A model generated the notes under the pieces. That model made no database searches. It was not told where the DNA came from and saw nothing but the letters and a program-made list of their open reading frames with translations. Positions 19,086-28,254 of a stretch of 64,000 nt of DNA are shown one piece after another (the stretch's first letter is position 1; each line of letters starts with the position of its first letter). The stretch is from JAAURS01 sp044923475 (lineage in GTDB: Bacteria; Cyanobacteriota; Cyanobacteriia; Thermosynechococcales; Thermosynechococcaceae). Made by a program: the position numbers and the translations under genes. Location: NCBI RefSeq assembly GCF_044923475.1, contig NZ_CP137338.1:2418001-2482000 (forward strand). The letters are read 5' to 3'.

Positions 19086-20048
19086 ATGCCAATTTTTCAA
19101 CCGGGACAGATTGTTAAACATGGTCATGGCCTTGCCGCGCACTATGCCGTTGTGCTAGCTGAGAACCGGACTGTTGGCTGGACAACGGAGTCCAACATTG
19201 AAGTAAAGCTCATTGATGGATTTTCCTGGGAAGTGGTCAAGGTAAGGGGGAATGCATTGTCCTTGGAACAGATCAAGGCAAATATTCGGGCATTTAAGGA
19301 ATCTCTAGCAGGGAACACTCCACCTCGCTACCACCTAACAGAATTCAACTGTGAGCACTGGGCCACACTTATGGTGACTGGGCGTAGCTATTCTACTCAA
19401 AGCGGTTCAGTCAAGTTCGGGGTTGCAGAGATCGTCGGCGGAGCGATGGCGATCGGGGGGGCATCTGCAGGAACGGTTGTAAGCATTGCCTCGGCGATAG
19501 GAGCAGCCGCGTCTACTGGAACTGCAATTGGCTCACTGAGCGGAGCAGCAGCAACCAACGCTGCAATGGCATGGCTAGGAGGTGGCGCAGTTGCGGCTGG
19601 AGGAGGTGGTATGGCAACAGGCAGTGCCATCCTGGCAACAGTTTCTACGGGTGGGATGGTAATTGCCGTGGCTGGGGTTGGGATTATTACAAAGCAGGTT
19701 TGGGACAATCTGGATGAAGCAAAGCGTCAAGAAATTATTGAAACTGTAGATCGAGCAACGCCCGATCAGATCAAAGTTTTTACCAGTTCCACCAGTGAAG
19801 CACTTCAACAGTTTGTTGCCGAGAGTGCGGGGTGGCTAGGCGAACAGTCATCTCAACTAGCTCAGTCAGTTCAAGCAGCAATGCCTCACGAGTTTAAGAA
19901 GCAAATCCATCAATGGATGGGGAGTGGACAAGCCGCAATGGCGATTTCGGGCGAAATGACAGGGCAGATTCTAGAGGTCACTCAGGAAAAAGCTCGAGAA
20001 CTTTTCCAAGGGGCTACCCAAAGATTCGGGCGTTGGTTTACAGATTGA
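19086..20048 (+). CDS. LRAT/NlpC-like domain fused to a glycine-rich membrane domain
   Basis: The start is taken at ATG 19086, 5 bases after the preceding stop. Residues 1-100 form an LRAT (NC) domain: FQPGQIVKHGHGLAAHY with His19, and FNCEHWATL with catalytic Cys89. Known members are acyltransferases, phospholipases or thiol peptidases. Residues about 107-190 are an almost uninterrupted Gly/Ala/Ser hydrophobic stretch, likely a membrane or pore-forming segment. The C-terminus is amphipathic and ends FGRWFTD. Coupled to the nuclease-like gene, it fits an effector of a conflict system; that role is inference. Confidence 0.65.
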   Translation: MPIFQPGQIVKHGHGLAAHYAVVLAENRTVGWTTESNIEVKLIDGFSWEVVKVRGNALSLEQIKANIRAFKESLAGNTPPRYHLTEFNCEHWATLMVTGRSYSTQSGSVKFGVAEIVGGAMAIGGASAGTVVSIASAIGAAASTGTAIGSLSGAAATNAAMAWLGGGAVAAGGGGMATGSAILATVSTGGMVIAVAGVGIITKQVWDNLDEAKRQEIIETVDRATPDQIKVFTSSTSEALQQFVAESAGWLGEQSSQLAQSVQAAMPHEFKKQIHQWMGSGQAAMAISGEMTGQILEVTQEKARELFQGATQRFGRWFTD

Positions 20049-20127
20049 TATTACTTCACGATCAGACACCTATATAAATAATTATTTACTAAAACTAAAC
20101 GTTCTCAAAATCGAGAGTATTTCCAAA

Positions 20128-21795
20128 ATGGCATCTAAAAATATTTATATAACAAAACGCATTAAATTTATCCCCATAAAAATTTCAGTTTCATTGTCTG
20201 ACTTGAGAAGCCTATCCAACACTCGAAAAGCAAGCGAATTTTTACTACAGACTTTAGAAAAACTTGGACAAATAGACACAGAATTTTTAGCAAATGTCCT
20301 AGGATCAGAGATCGCTCTCAAACCTGGCATAACTAACCAAACACTTCGTTCAACTATCGGCAAACAGATTGTAATTTTATTAGAAAATATTATTCACAGC
20401 AACAATCCCAATACTTCAACTCATTCAATTATATGCGATGGAGTAGAAAAAGCATTGGCAGACGATGGTCAAATAAGTCTAATAGAACTTCTAGAAAAGA
20501 TGGAAGATGAAGTTACTTTAGATTTTGACAGACTTAGTGACTTGACAGAAGCTCTTTCCAAAGACAATATTGAAGATTTATTAGCTCATGTTTCTGACAT
20601 AAAACCTAGCAATGACAACGTACGCGACTATATACTGTGGATCTTTATCAATAGCAGCAACTTACCAAAAACTTCGAAAATAGATTTATTAAATCATATA
20701 GAATTAGATATTTCCCAAGAATTCAATAAAACTGACACAACAAATTTAGATAGTATTATCGAAAGTTTAGACTCAAAGAACTCTCAAGATATTTTAGAAG
20801 AATGCGACGTTCTTTTTCATGAATATTCAGTTGTAAGCCTTAAAAACCAGGAGATTTTAGGATCTCTTTTTCGTAGGTGTGTTGAACTCACTATCGATGA
20901 AGTTGGAGGTATTCTCAATCGAGATTTTAACGCGACTGTTCGCTCAATAAGATTTAGTTCAAATGGGTCTTTCATTGCCGTAGGCAGTGATGACAATACA
21001 CTTCAAATCTGGAAAACATATGATGCTGGGAAAAACTACATTCAGCGCTTTAAATTTAAAGCGCATGATGCTGAAATACGTGCTGTTGATTTTAGTCCAG
21101 CAGGTCATCTTATTGCAAGCGCAGGTGAGGATACATTTATTAAAATTTGGAACCCAAAAACAGGCACATTAGTAAAAGAAATTACCCGTATTCAAAAACA
21201 TGGCATATTCAGTTTGGTATTTATAGATAACGACACTTTAGCTTGTGGGAGTTGGGATCAAAGCATATTATTTTTGAATATCTCAAGCGGTGCAATGATA
21301 CGGACTTTGAACGAACATCAAGGTTCCGTATGGTCAATGGATATTCATCCTTTCAATCCAATTCTAGCAAGTGCTTCTGATGATAAAACAATTAGACTTT
21401 GGGATATAGAAACTGGCAAAAATACCAAGATTATTAATGGTCATAAAAGTGGAATATTTACCGTTAAGTTTAGTCCTGATGGGAAAATTTTAGCCACTGG
21501 AGGTTGGGATCAATCTATTTTTATTTGGCGCGTCGAAGACGGAGAATGCCTTGCTTGCTTAACACATCACAAAGCTGCTATTTGGCAAGTTAAATTTACC
21601 CCAGATGGAAAGTATCTGATTAGTGGGGCAGATGATCAAACAATAATCGTATGGAATTTGAAGAATTTTGAGCCTCAACTTACATTTCAAGGTCATAAAA
21701 ATGGCGTTTATAGCCTTGATATATCGCCTATTGAGTCCTTATTAGTAAGCGGCAGTTGGGATAAAACAATGCGGTTATGGAGGCTAAAACTCTAG
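20128..21795 (+). CDS. WD40-repeat protein with unknown N-terminal domain
   Basis: A 555-residue AT-rich gene. Residues 1-265 are helical, without a family I recognise. Residues about 270-555 form seven WD40 blades, with repeated GH/D-type and W-D endings (RLWDIETGK, IFIWRVEDGE, IVWNLKN, MRLWRLKL). It lies 79 bases after the LRAT gene on the same strand. In cyanobacteria, WD40 propellers often serve as sensor or scaffold modules of signalling and conflict systems; here it may sense a trigger for the two upstream proteins. Confidence 0.7.
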   Translation: MASKNIYITKRIKFIPIKISVSLSDLRSLSNTRKASEFLLQTLEKLGQIDTEFLANVLGSEIALKPGITNQTLRSTIGKQIVILLENIIHSNNPNTSTHSIICDGVEKALADDGQISLIELLEKMEDEVTLDFDRLSDLTEALSKDNIEDLLAHVSDIKPSNDNVRDYILWIFINSSNLPKTSKIDLLNHIELDISQEFNKTDTTNLDSIIESLDSKNSQDILEECDVLFHEYSVVSLKNQEILGSLFRRCVELTIDEVGGILNRDFNATVRSIRFSSNGSFIAVGSDDNTLQIWKTYDAGKNYIQRFKFKAHDAEIRAVDFSPAGHLIASAGEDTFIKIWNPKTGTLVKEITRIQKHGIFSLVFIDNDTLACGSWDQSILFLNISSGAMIRTLNEHQGSVWSMDIHPFNPILASASDDKTIRLWDIETGKNTKIINGHKSGIFTVKFSPDGKILATGGWDQSIFIWRVEDGECLACLTHHKAAIWQVKFTPDGKYLISGADDQTIIVWNLKNFEPQLTFQGHKNGVYSLDISPIESLLVSGSWDKTMRLWRLKL

Positions 21796-22172
21796 ATTAT
21801 CAATATTGTTTTGAATACTATAGCAGTCCTAGAAGAGTCGTAAAATCTAAAAGAATTTTAAAGCCTTACAAGTATTGATATGAATGAGCTTAAGATTTAA
21901 TCAACCATCTTAAACAGATACTCCCTGAAAACCTTAACTCACAACCTTTTTAGCCTTAGCAGCCATTTTTTGTCCGTTGCTAAAACTAAGCCTCCTTGTA
22001 GTTATCTCCAGGTTCTCATTGTTCTGAACAAAGGTAGCTCACCGACCAAAGCCTCCTATTCGTGGTGATCGCTGCTGCTGCACCTGCGCTTGTCTAAGAT
22101 GTTCCCGTAATCTACAAAGATTGGTCATCGCTCCAACCCTGGGCGATCGCCTAGTTGGCACTGGAATAGATG
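21796..22172. other. intergenic region, nothing recognised
   Basis: This stretch of 377 bases after the WD40 gene holds no gene or clear repeat that I can support. It ends at the 3' end of the minus-strand parE gene. Confidence 0.3.
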
Positions 22173-22472
22173 TTAATCGTCAGGGTGAAAGATCGCCTCT
22201 AAGTCACGCCCACCATGCAGCACCCGAACAACCTCAATGCCGCTGGGTATAACGCAATAGAAAATTACATAACGACCCAGCGGAAAGCTCCTCATATTTG
22301 CCGCCAGTTCATTACGCACACGCCCAATATTGGGCTGCTCTGCCAGAAGACGCAGTTTTCGATCTATCGTGTCAATGAAAGCATCAGCCTGGGCTTCACT
22401 GTCATCGGCAATATAATCCCAAATTTCAGCAAGATCGGCCTTTGCACGAGCAAGTTTGACAATCAAAGGCAT
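22173..22472 (-). CDS. parE: ParE-family toxin
   Basis: A 99-residue RelE/ParE fold protein: VKLARAKADLAEIWDYIADD, LLAEQPNIGRVRNEL, MRSFPLGRYVIFYCVI and EVVRVLHGGRD. ParE toxins inhibit DNA gyrase. The gene starts at the base next to the antitoxin stop on the same strand, the standard parDE arrangement. Confidence 0.88.
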   Translation of the reverse strand: MPLIVKLARAKADLAEIWDYIADDSEAQADAFIDTIDRKLRLLAEQPNIGRVRNELAANMRSFPLGRYVIFYCVIPSGIEVVRVLHGGRDLEAIFHPDD

Positions 22473-22751
22473 TTACGCACCTGTAACACTACCGCTCAGC
22501 CGTCCAGCTCTGCGTTTGCGTCCTTCTTGCTTAATCTCATCCGCATTCCACGGCGTCGGATCGCCGCTTTCGATCCCATCGCGGATATCTTGTCTTAACT
22601 GTTCGAGCTTGATTGCTTGCAAACGGTCTTGCGCCTCCATCAGCCGCAAGGCTTCGCGCACAACCTCGCTAGCGCTGTTGTAAAGACCGCCCGCTACTTT
22701 TTGGCGCACCATGTCTTCCAATTGCGGGGTCAGATTGATATTGAGCGTCAT
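22473..22751 (-). CDS. parD: ParD-family antitoxin
   Basis: A 92-residue protein with an N-terminal ribbon-helix-helix (MTLNINLTPQLEDMVRQKVA then YNSASEVVREALRLME). The C-terminal tail would wrap ParE. Three 10-bp repeats upstream are likely its operator. Confidence 0.88.
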   Translation of the reverse strand: MTLNINLTPQLEDMVRQKVAGGLYNSASEVVREALRLMEAQDRLQAIKLEQLRQDIRDGIESGDPTPWNADEIKQEGRKRRAGRLSGSVTGA

Positions 22752-22790
22752 AGGATGCCCCTATTGCGAACTACGTCTATTCATAACGAA

Positions 22791-22820
22791 ATTGTCAATA
22801 ATTGTCAATGATTGCCAATT
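22791..22820. promoter_or_regulatory. three 10-bp tandem repeats upstream of parDE
   Basis: ATTGTCAATA, ATTGTCAATG and ATTGCCAATT follow each other without gaps, one helical turn apart, 39-69 bp upstream of the parD start. Such phased direct repeats suit cooperative binding by ribbon-helix-helix ParD dimers. Confidence 0.55.
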
Positions 22821-22958
22821 CCAGAAAAATTAGACATCCACCCTACCGCCACAGCTTCTCAAATCTCGCTGGATTGCTAGCGGTAGGGAGATCGCCTAGT
22901 GTCCCCAAAACTTCTGACTTAGCAGGGCTTCTACTTCAGGCGATCGCCTTCCCTATCC

Positions 22959-24107
22959 CTAACCTTTGACCTCGTGGTAAGCCCAATCCAACCAAGGCAG
23001 CAAAGCTTCGATATCCTCTAGCTCGACCGTCGCACCGCCCCAAATCCGAAGACCCGATGGCGCATCCCGATAAGAGGCAATATCGTAGGCAACCTGTTCT
23101 GTTTCGAGCAGTCCCACCATTTTTTTAATGACCTTAGCCTGTTCCTCTACGGTTAACGCCACAAACCAAGGATCCACCACCTTGAGACACACGGAAGTAT
23201 TGGAGCGGGTCATCGGCTCGACGGCCAGAAAGTCCACCCAATCCGTCCGATCGGCCCAATCTTCGATCGCCTTAAGATTAGAGCGCGATCGCCCCAGCAG
23301 CGCCGACAACCCGCCAATGGATTCGGCCCATTTGAGCCCATCTAAGGCATCTTCGACGCAGAGCATGGAGGGGGTGTTGATGGTATCGCCTTCAAAAATG
23401 GCTTTGTCAACCTTGCCGCCTTTGGTAATGCGGAAGATTTTAGGCAGGGGCCATGCGGGGGTATAGCGCTCCAGCCGCTCCACGGCGCGGGGGCTTAACA
23501 CCAGCATCCCGTGGGCCGCTTCGCCGCCCATCACTTTCTGCCAAGACCAGGTGACCACATCCAGTTTGGACCAGGGCATCTCCATGGCAAACACTGCCGA
23601 GGTGGCATCGGCGATGGTCAACCCCTGGCGCTCATCCGGTATCCAGTCGGCATTGGGGACCTTGACGCCGGAAGTGGTGCCGTTCCAGGTGAAGACCACA
23701 TCGCGATCGCAGTCCACTTGCCCAAAGTCGGGCAAAACGCCGTAGTCGGCCTTGAAGGTACGGCAGTCGCTGAGTTTGAGCTGTTTCTGCACGTCCGTGA
23801 CCCAGCTCGAACCAAAGCTTTCCCAGGCCACCATATCCACGCCGCGCTCTCCCAACAAGGACCACAGGGCCAGTTCGACGGCACCCGTATCGGAGGCGGG
23901 CACGATGCCGCACAGGTAGGAGTCGGGAATGCCCAAGATGGCTTTGGAGCGGGTGATGACTTCTTTGAGGCGATCGCGGCCCGCACGCGAACGATGGGAG
24001 CGACCGAGGAGCGCGTTGCTGAGGACCTCGACGCTCCAGCCCGGTCGTTTGGCACAGGGACCGGAGGAGAAGTTCGGACTTGAGGGACGTTGGGTAGGCT
24101 TCGCCAT
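22959..24107 (-). CDS. serC: phosphoserine transaminase
   Basis: A 382-residue fold-type I PLP enzyme of the SerC branch that starts PNFSSGPCAKRPGW. It contains VVFTWNGTTSGVKVPN and the PLP lysine segment VTWSWQKVMGGEAAHG (Lys near residue 192). It converts 3-phosphohydroxypyruvate and glutamate to phosphoserine in serine biosynthesis. It is a housekeeping gene between two TA modules, with its own promoter region at 24108-24200. Confidence 0.9.
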   Translation of the reverse strand: MAKPTQRPSSPNFSSGPCAKRPGWSVEVLSNALLGRSHRSRAGRDRLKEVITRSKAILGIPDSYLCGIVPASDTGAVELALWSLLGERGVDMVAWESFGSSWVTDVQKQLKLSDCRTFKADYGVLPDFGQVDCDRDVVFTWNGTTSGVKVPNADWIPDERQGLTIADATSAVFAMEMPWSKLDVVTWSWQKVMGGEAAHGMLVLSPRAVERLERYTPAWPLPKIFRITKGGKVDKAIFEGDTINTPSMLCVEDALDGLKWAESIGGLSALLGRSRSNLKAIEDWADRTDWVDFLAVEPMTRSNTSVCLKVVDPWFVALTVEEQAKVIKKMVGLLETEQVAYDIASYRDAPSGLRIWGGATVELEDIEALLPWLDWAYHEVKG

Positions 24108-24224
24108 AACAAGATTTAATCGGATTAAAAATTTAGAACAATGCAGCAGGAAAACGACGCATAGGCTGTCATTACTGTAGCGGGTTCTTGAGGGCTTATT
24201 TGCATGGAGCCATACCCAAAGCGC

Positions 24225-24671
24225 TTAATCGTCTGCGCTCAGCAACAGCAGCTCATCCAATGTTTCTGGAAAATCGCCTCGGTTGACCATGCGGCTAAAG
24301 GCAGCGTAGCAATCCTTTTTATCGCCCTCTTTACGCGGATATCCCAGCCAGAGAATAAAAATCGCATTCTGCTCTGGCGTCTTCAGCACCCGAAAAAACA
24401 GGCGATACCGTTCTGGCAAGCCCATTTTCTTAACGCGACCGTACTTTTTGAGCGATCCGGTGAGCGCAAAATGTGAGGCATAAGGATCGAGCGGGATTTT
24501 CTCTTTGATCGCCGTCATGATGGCGGCATAAAGCTTGACCGATGGATGCCTGAGATAATTCTCCGGCGTTAGGCTGCGCTTGAGCTGGCGCACTTCTGCC
24601 TGCAAATCTCGGCGCTGTTGCCCAAAAAGGCGTTTTACAAAGTAGATCCGCCAACCGTTAACGAGCATCAA
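24225..24671 (-). CDS. yhaV: YhaV-type ribonuclease toxin
   Basis: A 148-residue protein with VNGWRIYFVKRLFGQQRRDL, HPSVKLYAAIMTAIKEKIP, LPERYRLFFRVLKT and FILWLGYPRKEGDKKDCYAA, matching the YhaV toxin family (RelE-like fold). It would cut RNA when freed from its antitoxin. Its start overlaps the end of the PrlF-type gene by 14 bases. Confidence 0.85.
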   Translation of the reverse strand: MMLVNGWRIYFVKRLFGQQRRDLQAEVRQLKRSLTPENYLRHPSVKLYAAIMTAIKEKIPLDPYASHFALTGSLKKYGRVKKMGLPERYRLFFRVLKTPEQNAIFILWLGYPRKEGDKKDCYAAFSRMVNRGDFPETLDELLLLSADD

Positions 24672-24981
24672 GCTCGACCCCAGCGATCAGCTCGTCGTCT
24701 TCAGCAGCCATCGCTTCGGTATAGACTTCAATCTCTGAAGGATTCGCTAACGACTGCCGCATCAAAAAATCCAAGAAAAGACTCAACATTAACTCGTCTT
24801 CATCTTGTTCTTGCTGCGGTTGGGTCGCTCTGCGGATCAAGAGGGTGTCGGCGTCAATCACCTGAACGGTACCCCCGACTTCGGCAAACTGAGGGTTTTC
24901 CTTAAAAAAGCTACCGCTCAGACGATACCCTGAAGAGTTTCCAATCTTCGCCCAAGACGCTTTATAGGTTTTGCGAGCCAT
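24658..24981 (-). CDS. prlF: PrlF-type antitoxin
   Basis: The ATG at 24981 (MARKTYKASWAKIGNSSGYR) is taken over an upstream TTG. The N-terminal half has the swapped-hairpin AbrB-like pattern (AKIGNSSGYRLSGSFFKENP, GGTVQVIDADTLLIRR). The acidic C-terminal half would bind YhaV. It overlaps the toxin gene, and the two form one operon. Confidence 0.8.
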   Translation of the reverse strand: MARKTYKASWAKIGNSSGYRLSGSFFKENPQFAEVGGTVQVIDADTLLIRRATQPQQEQDEDELMLSLFLDFLMRQSLANPSEIEVYTEAMAAEDDELIAGVELDAR

Positions 24982-25010
24982 GGCACTGACAGACAATGGA
25001 ATAATCGATG

Positions 25011-25034
25011 GTTATAACATTCAGTTATAACATT
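25011..25034. promoter_or_regulatory. direct repeats upstream of prlF-yhaV
   Basis: GTTATAACATT occurs at 25011-25021 and again at 25024-25034. Each copy contains the palindrome GTTATAAC. They lie 30-53 bp upstream of the antitoxin ATG and are a likely operator for the AbrB-like antitoxin. Confidence 0.55.
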
Positions 25035-25135
25035 TCTACCCTTTAAGCCAATCGGAATCGGCGATCGCCGCTCCTTGGAGCCAACGGGTTAGGTAGAATT
25101 GTCGGTTTGTCAGCAGGGGAGAGGAGGTATCGATC

Positions 25136-26584
25136 TTGAGCAAGCGAGCTTTTGGATTCGTTTTAGCCTTTGCGCTCATGGCGATCGCCTGGTTCGGGCT
25201 AGCCAATCTCAGCGCAGGGTTAGAGGTGCGCGCTATTCCTCACAACAGCGTACCGATGCTGTTTATGACCTCGAAGGGAGCCAAACCTCAACCCGGCATT
25301 GTCGTGGCCCATGGCATTGCAGGGTCTAAACAACTCATGCTGGGGTATGGGTATACATTGGCCCACAACGGCTATAGCGTCTTACTGCTCGATTTTCACG
25401 GTCATGGGGCAAATACAGCACCACTAGACCAAGATCGTCTTCAGCAAGATCTCAATACGGCCTTAACCGCACTCAAGGCGCAACCCGAAGTCGATCCCAA
25501 TCGGATTGGGTTACTAGGTCACTCCATGGGCAGCGGCGCAGTCATGACCGCTGGAGCGGAGGAAGGATCGTCAATAGCGGCAGTCGTCGCGGTCTCCCCA
25601 ATCCATGCGCCGCTAACGCCCAGTGCACCGCGCAATCTTCAGCTCCAAGCTGGGGAATGGGAAGGACCGTTTGTGCAGCAATCTGCCCAGCTTTTACAGG
25701 ATGCAGGCGGGCCAAACGCCAATCTGAAGGAAGGGAAGGGGCGATCGCAGGTCATTATTCCCCATGTCGAACACATTCTGATTCTGTTTAGCGATCGCAG
25801 TCATCAAGCTGCTCTCGATTGGTTCGACGCCGCCTTTGAACAAACCTCAACCTCTAGTTTTAGAGATCGACGCATGGTCTGGTACGGACTCCATCTGCTG
25901 AGCTGGATCCTGTTATTGAGCGCCCTATCGCCATGGCTGCAACAAGTCCGCTCCCATCTCCCTATCCAGCATCGCCCTGGGCGAAGTTGGGTGGGCCTCG
26001 GAATCGCACCTTTGAGTGCTGCCGGAATCATCTTTTTTATCAGCTGGCAAACATCGCTCGCAAGCATTGGAGGGCTACTCGTAGGCGGAGCGCTGGGGCT
26101 TTGGATGTTTGTAGCGGGTTTAACTTGGTGCGGCGTACTCTCTCGTTTTCCGCGTCCCTCCCTTAAATCCCTAGGGTTAGGCGTGTTACTGTTTGGCCTA
26201 CTTTGGCTTGCCTTTGGCGCAATGGCCCAGGAGACTTGGTTGCAGTGGTGGCTCATCCCAGCGCGTCTAAAACTTTGGCCAGTACTAGCCTTTGCTTGCT
26301 TTCCTTGGTTCTTAGCTTCAGGCATTCTACAGATCGACGCAACCCGAACCCAGCAGATTCTGGGCTGGCTGGCTCAAAGCGTCGCCCTCGCGGGAGGGCT
26401 GAGCATCACGATCGTTCTGGTACCGCAGCTCGGCTTTTTAGCCCTCATCGTTCCCATTATTCCAATTGTGCTGGCCCTCTTGTCCTATACAGGCGCTCGA
26501 GTTCGAAATCCCTGGAGCTACGCGATCGCCAGCGCGCTGTTTTTCGGATGGACCATTGCCGCCACCTTTCCGTTATCCGCGTAA
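25136..26584 (+). CDS. alpha/beta hydrolase fused to a multi-helix membrane domain
   Basis: A 482-residue protein from a TTG start preceded by GGAGAGGAGG. An N-terminal signal anchor is followed by an alpha/beta hydrolase domain with VVAHGIAGSK (oxyanion loop), DFHGHG and the nucleophile elbow GLLGHSMGSG (Ser near residue 148); the late His may be HVEH near residue 205. Residues about 245-480 hold about seven hydrophobic helices. The active site probably faces the periplasm. The substrate is unknown; ester or lipid hydrolysis is inferred. Confidence 0.75.
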   Translation: MSKRAFGFVLAFALMAIAWFGLANLSAGLEVRAIPHNSVPMLFMTSKGAKPQPGIVVAHGIAGSKQLMLGYGYTLAHNGYSVLLLDFHGHGANTAPLDQDRLQQDLNTALTALKAQPEVDPNRIGLLGHSMGSGAVMTAGAEEGSSIAAVVAVSPIHAPLTPSAPRNLQLQAGEWEGPFVQQSAQLLQDAGGPNANLKEGKGRSQVIIPHVEHILILFSDRSHQAALDWFDAAFEQTSTSSFRDRRMVWYGLHLLSWILLLSALSPWLQQVRSHLPIQHRPGRSWVGLGIAPLSAAGIIFFISWQTSLASIGGLLVGGALGLWMFVAGLTWCGVLSRFPRPSLKSLGLGVLLFGLLWLAFGAMAQETWLQWWLIPARLKLWPVLAFACFPWFLASGILQIDATRTQQILGWLAQSVALAGGLSITIVLVPQLGFLALIVPIIPIVLALLSYTGARVRNPWSYAIASALFFGWTIAATFPLSA

Positions 26585-27009
26585 ACCGGCGCCGATCGCA
26601 GGCTTTCCTCGCCCACAAAGCAATCCGCGACTTTTGGATCCGCTCGACCCCATGACTTTTATGACAGGATTATTGCGTTTTGTTAAAAAATGACAGATTT
26701 TGACAATTGAAATGGGATTCTCTCCCCCAAAATGTATAAAGTGATTCATAAGGGACGTAACAGCGGTTCGCGCCAATCTGAAACTCCCGCCCCTCAAGAC
26801 ATTGAGGCTTTAACACATAGGTTTAGATTTGTTTGATTCTTTACAGAATTTAACAATTCCTCCGGGGATTCGCGGGTTTTAGATTCCGAGATTCAACACC
26901 GTTTTGTTCGTGCCGCTTAGTTCGGGCCGTCAGACATTAATCGTCAGATTAATATTAACGCGTCTGAATTTAGACTCATCATCATCCAAGCCAATAGGAG
27001 ACTCAAGAC
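26585..27009 (+). promoter_or_regulatory. cpcBA upstream region
   Basis: A 425-base AT-rich leader with no gene. It holds a direct repeat near its end (CGTCAGACATTAAT at 26928-26941, CGTCAGATTAAT at 26942-26953) and an AGGAG ribosome binding site before cpcB. The strong promoter expected for phycocyanin must lie here, but I cannot place its boxes with confidence. Confidence 0.45.
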
Positions 27010-27528
27010 ATGCTAGACGCATTTGCCAAGGTTGTAGCCCAGGCTGACGCTCGGGGTGAGTACATCAGCGATTCTCAGCTCGACGCTCTGGCTGCAATGG
27101 TTGCAGACAGCAACAAGCGCATCGATACCGTCAACCGCATCACGGGCAACTCTTCGACCATCGTTGCGAACGCAGCGCGTTCTTTGTTTGCAGAGCAGCC
27201 TCAACTGATTTCGCCTGGCGGCAACGCTTATACCAACCGTCGCATGGCTGCTTGCCTGCGCGATATGGAAATCATTCTGCGCTACGTCACCTACGCCATC
27301 TTCACGGGCGATGCCAGCGTATTGGATGACCGCTGCCTCAACGGCCTGCGCGAAACCTACTTGGCGTTGGGCGTACCCGGCGCTTCGGTCGCGACTGGCG
27401 TCGGCAAAATGAAGGAAGCGGCGATCGCCATTGCCAACGACAGAGCTGGCATTACCCAAGGGGACTGCAGCGCGCTGATGGCTGAAGTTGCAACCTACTT
27501 CGACCGCGCTGCTAGCGCTGTTGGCTAA
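27010..27528 (+). CDS. cpcB: C-phycocyanin beta subunit
   Basis: A 172-residue protein matching CpcB end to end: DAFAKVVAQADARGEYIS, NAARSLFAEQPQLISPGGNA, AACLRDMEIILRYVTYA with the bilin Cys near position 82, and GDCSALMAEV with the Cys near 153. The sequence favours CpcB over PecB because of the ARSLFAEQPQL and NRRMAACLRDME segments. It pairs with CpcA in the peripheral phycobilisome rods on the thylakoid surface. It is followed after 89 bases by cpcA in the same transcript. Confidence 0.97.
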   Translation: MLDAFAKVVAQADARGEYISDSQLDALAAMVADSNKRIDTVNRITGNSSTIVANAARSLFAEQPQLISPGGNAYTNRRMAACLRDMEIILRYVTYAIFTGDASVLDDRCLNGLRETYLALGVPGASVATGVGKMKEAAIAIANDRAGITQGDCSALMAEVATYFDRAASAVG

Positions 27529-27617
27529 ATGGCCTCCGTTCGTATCTGGTCTCAATTGATGCGAACCTTTGACGAATTAAACCATTTTTGTATACCCACA
27601 CGGGAGATCGCAATCCA

Positions 27618-28106
27618 ATGAAAACTCCATTAACCGAAGCCGTTTCCGCTGCCGATTCTCAAGGTCGTTTCCTCAGCAGCACCGAACTCCAAGTTGCGTT
27701 TGGTCGCTTCCGTCAAGCTGCTCCTAGCCTTCAAGCTGCTAAAGCGCTATCTGCTAAGGCTTCTTCTTTGGCCGAAGGTGCGGCAAACGCGGTTTACCAA
27801 AAATTCCCGTACACCACCCAAATGCAAGGCAACAACTATGCTTCTACCCCTACGGGTAAGGCAAAGTGCGCTCGCGACATCGGTTACTACCTGCGCATGA
27901 TCACCTATTGCTTGGTTGCAGGCGGTACGGGTCCCATGGATGACTACCTCGTCGCTGGTTTGGCTGAAATCAACAGCACCTTCGAACTGTCTCCCAGCTG
28001 GTATGTGGAAGCGCTGAAGTATATCAAAGCCAACCACGGTCTTAGCGGCGACTCTGCCACTGAAGCCAATTCCTACATCGACTACGCAATCAATACCCTT
28101 AGCTAA
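27618..28106 (+). CDS. cpcA: C-phycocyanin alpha subunit
   Basis: The start is the Met of MKTPLTEAVSAADSQGRFLS (27618), with GGGAG upstream. The 162-residue globin-like protein contains KCARDIGYYLRMITYCLV, whose Cys near position 84 carries phycocyanobilin attached by CpcE/CpcF. It ends with the usual SYIDYAINTLS. It forms the heterodimer with CpcB. A strong terminator follows, so no rod linkers are co-transcribed immediately downstream. Confidence 0.97.
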   Translation: MKTPLTEAVSAADSQGRFLSSTELQVAFGRFRQAAPSLQAAKALSAKASSLAEGAANAVYQKFPYTTQMQGNNYASTPTGKAKCARDIGYYLRMITYCLVAGGTGPMDDYLVAGLAEINSTFELSPSWYVEALKYIKANHGLSGDSATEANSYIDYAINTLS

Positions 28107-28147
28107 GGCTATGGCAATTGTTTAGCGTTAGTCTTTGAACTAATTTA

Positions 28148-28187
28148 AGAGTGCTGCTCCTTTATATAAGAGCAGCACTCTTTTTTT
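28148..28187 (+). terminator. rho-independent terminator after cpcA
   Basis: A perfect 12-bp stem (AGAGTGCTGCTC / GAGCAGCACTCT, 28148-28159 and 28170-28181) with a 10-base loop is followed by a run of T. It ends or attenuates the cpcBA transcript before cpcE. Confidence 0.9.
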
Positions 28188-28254
28188 GCCCGGGAAATCG
28201 CCGGGCAGATTTAGACCCTTGATTTTGCAACAGACGGTGCCCTAGGTTGAACGC

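Noticed and set aside
27010..27528. Phycoerythrocyanin beta (PecB) for the first phycobiliprotein gene
   Set aside because: The NAARSLFAEQPQL and NRRMAACLRDME segments are CpcB-like, and the partner gene is clearly CpcA.
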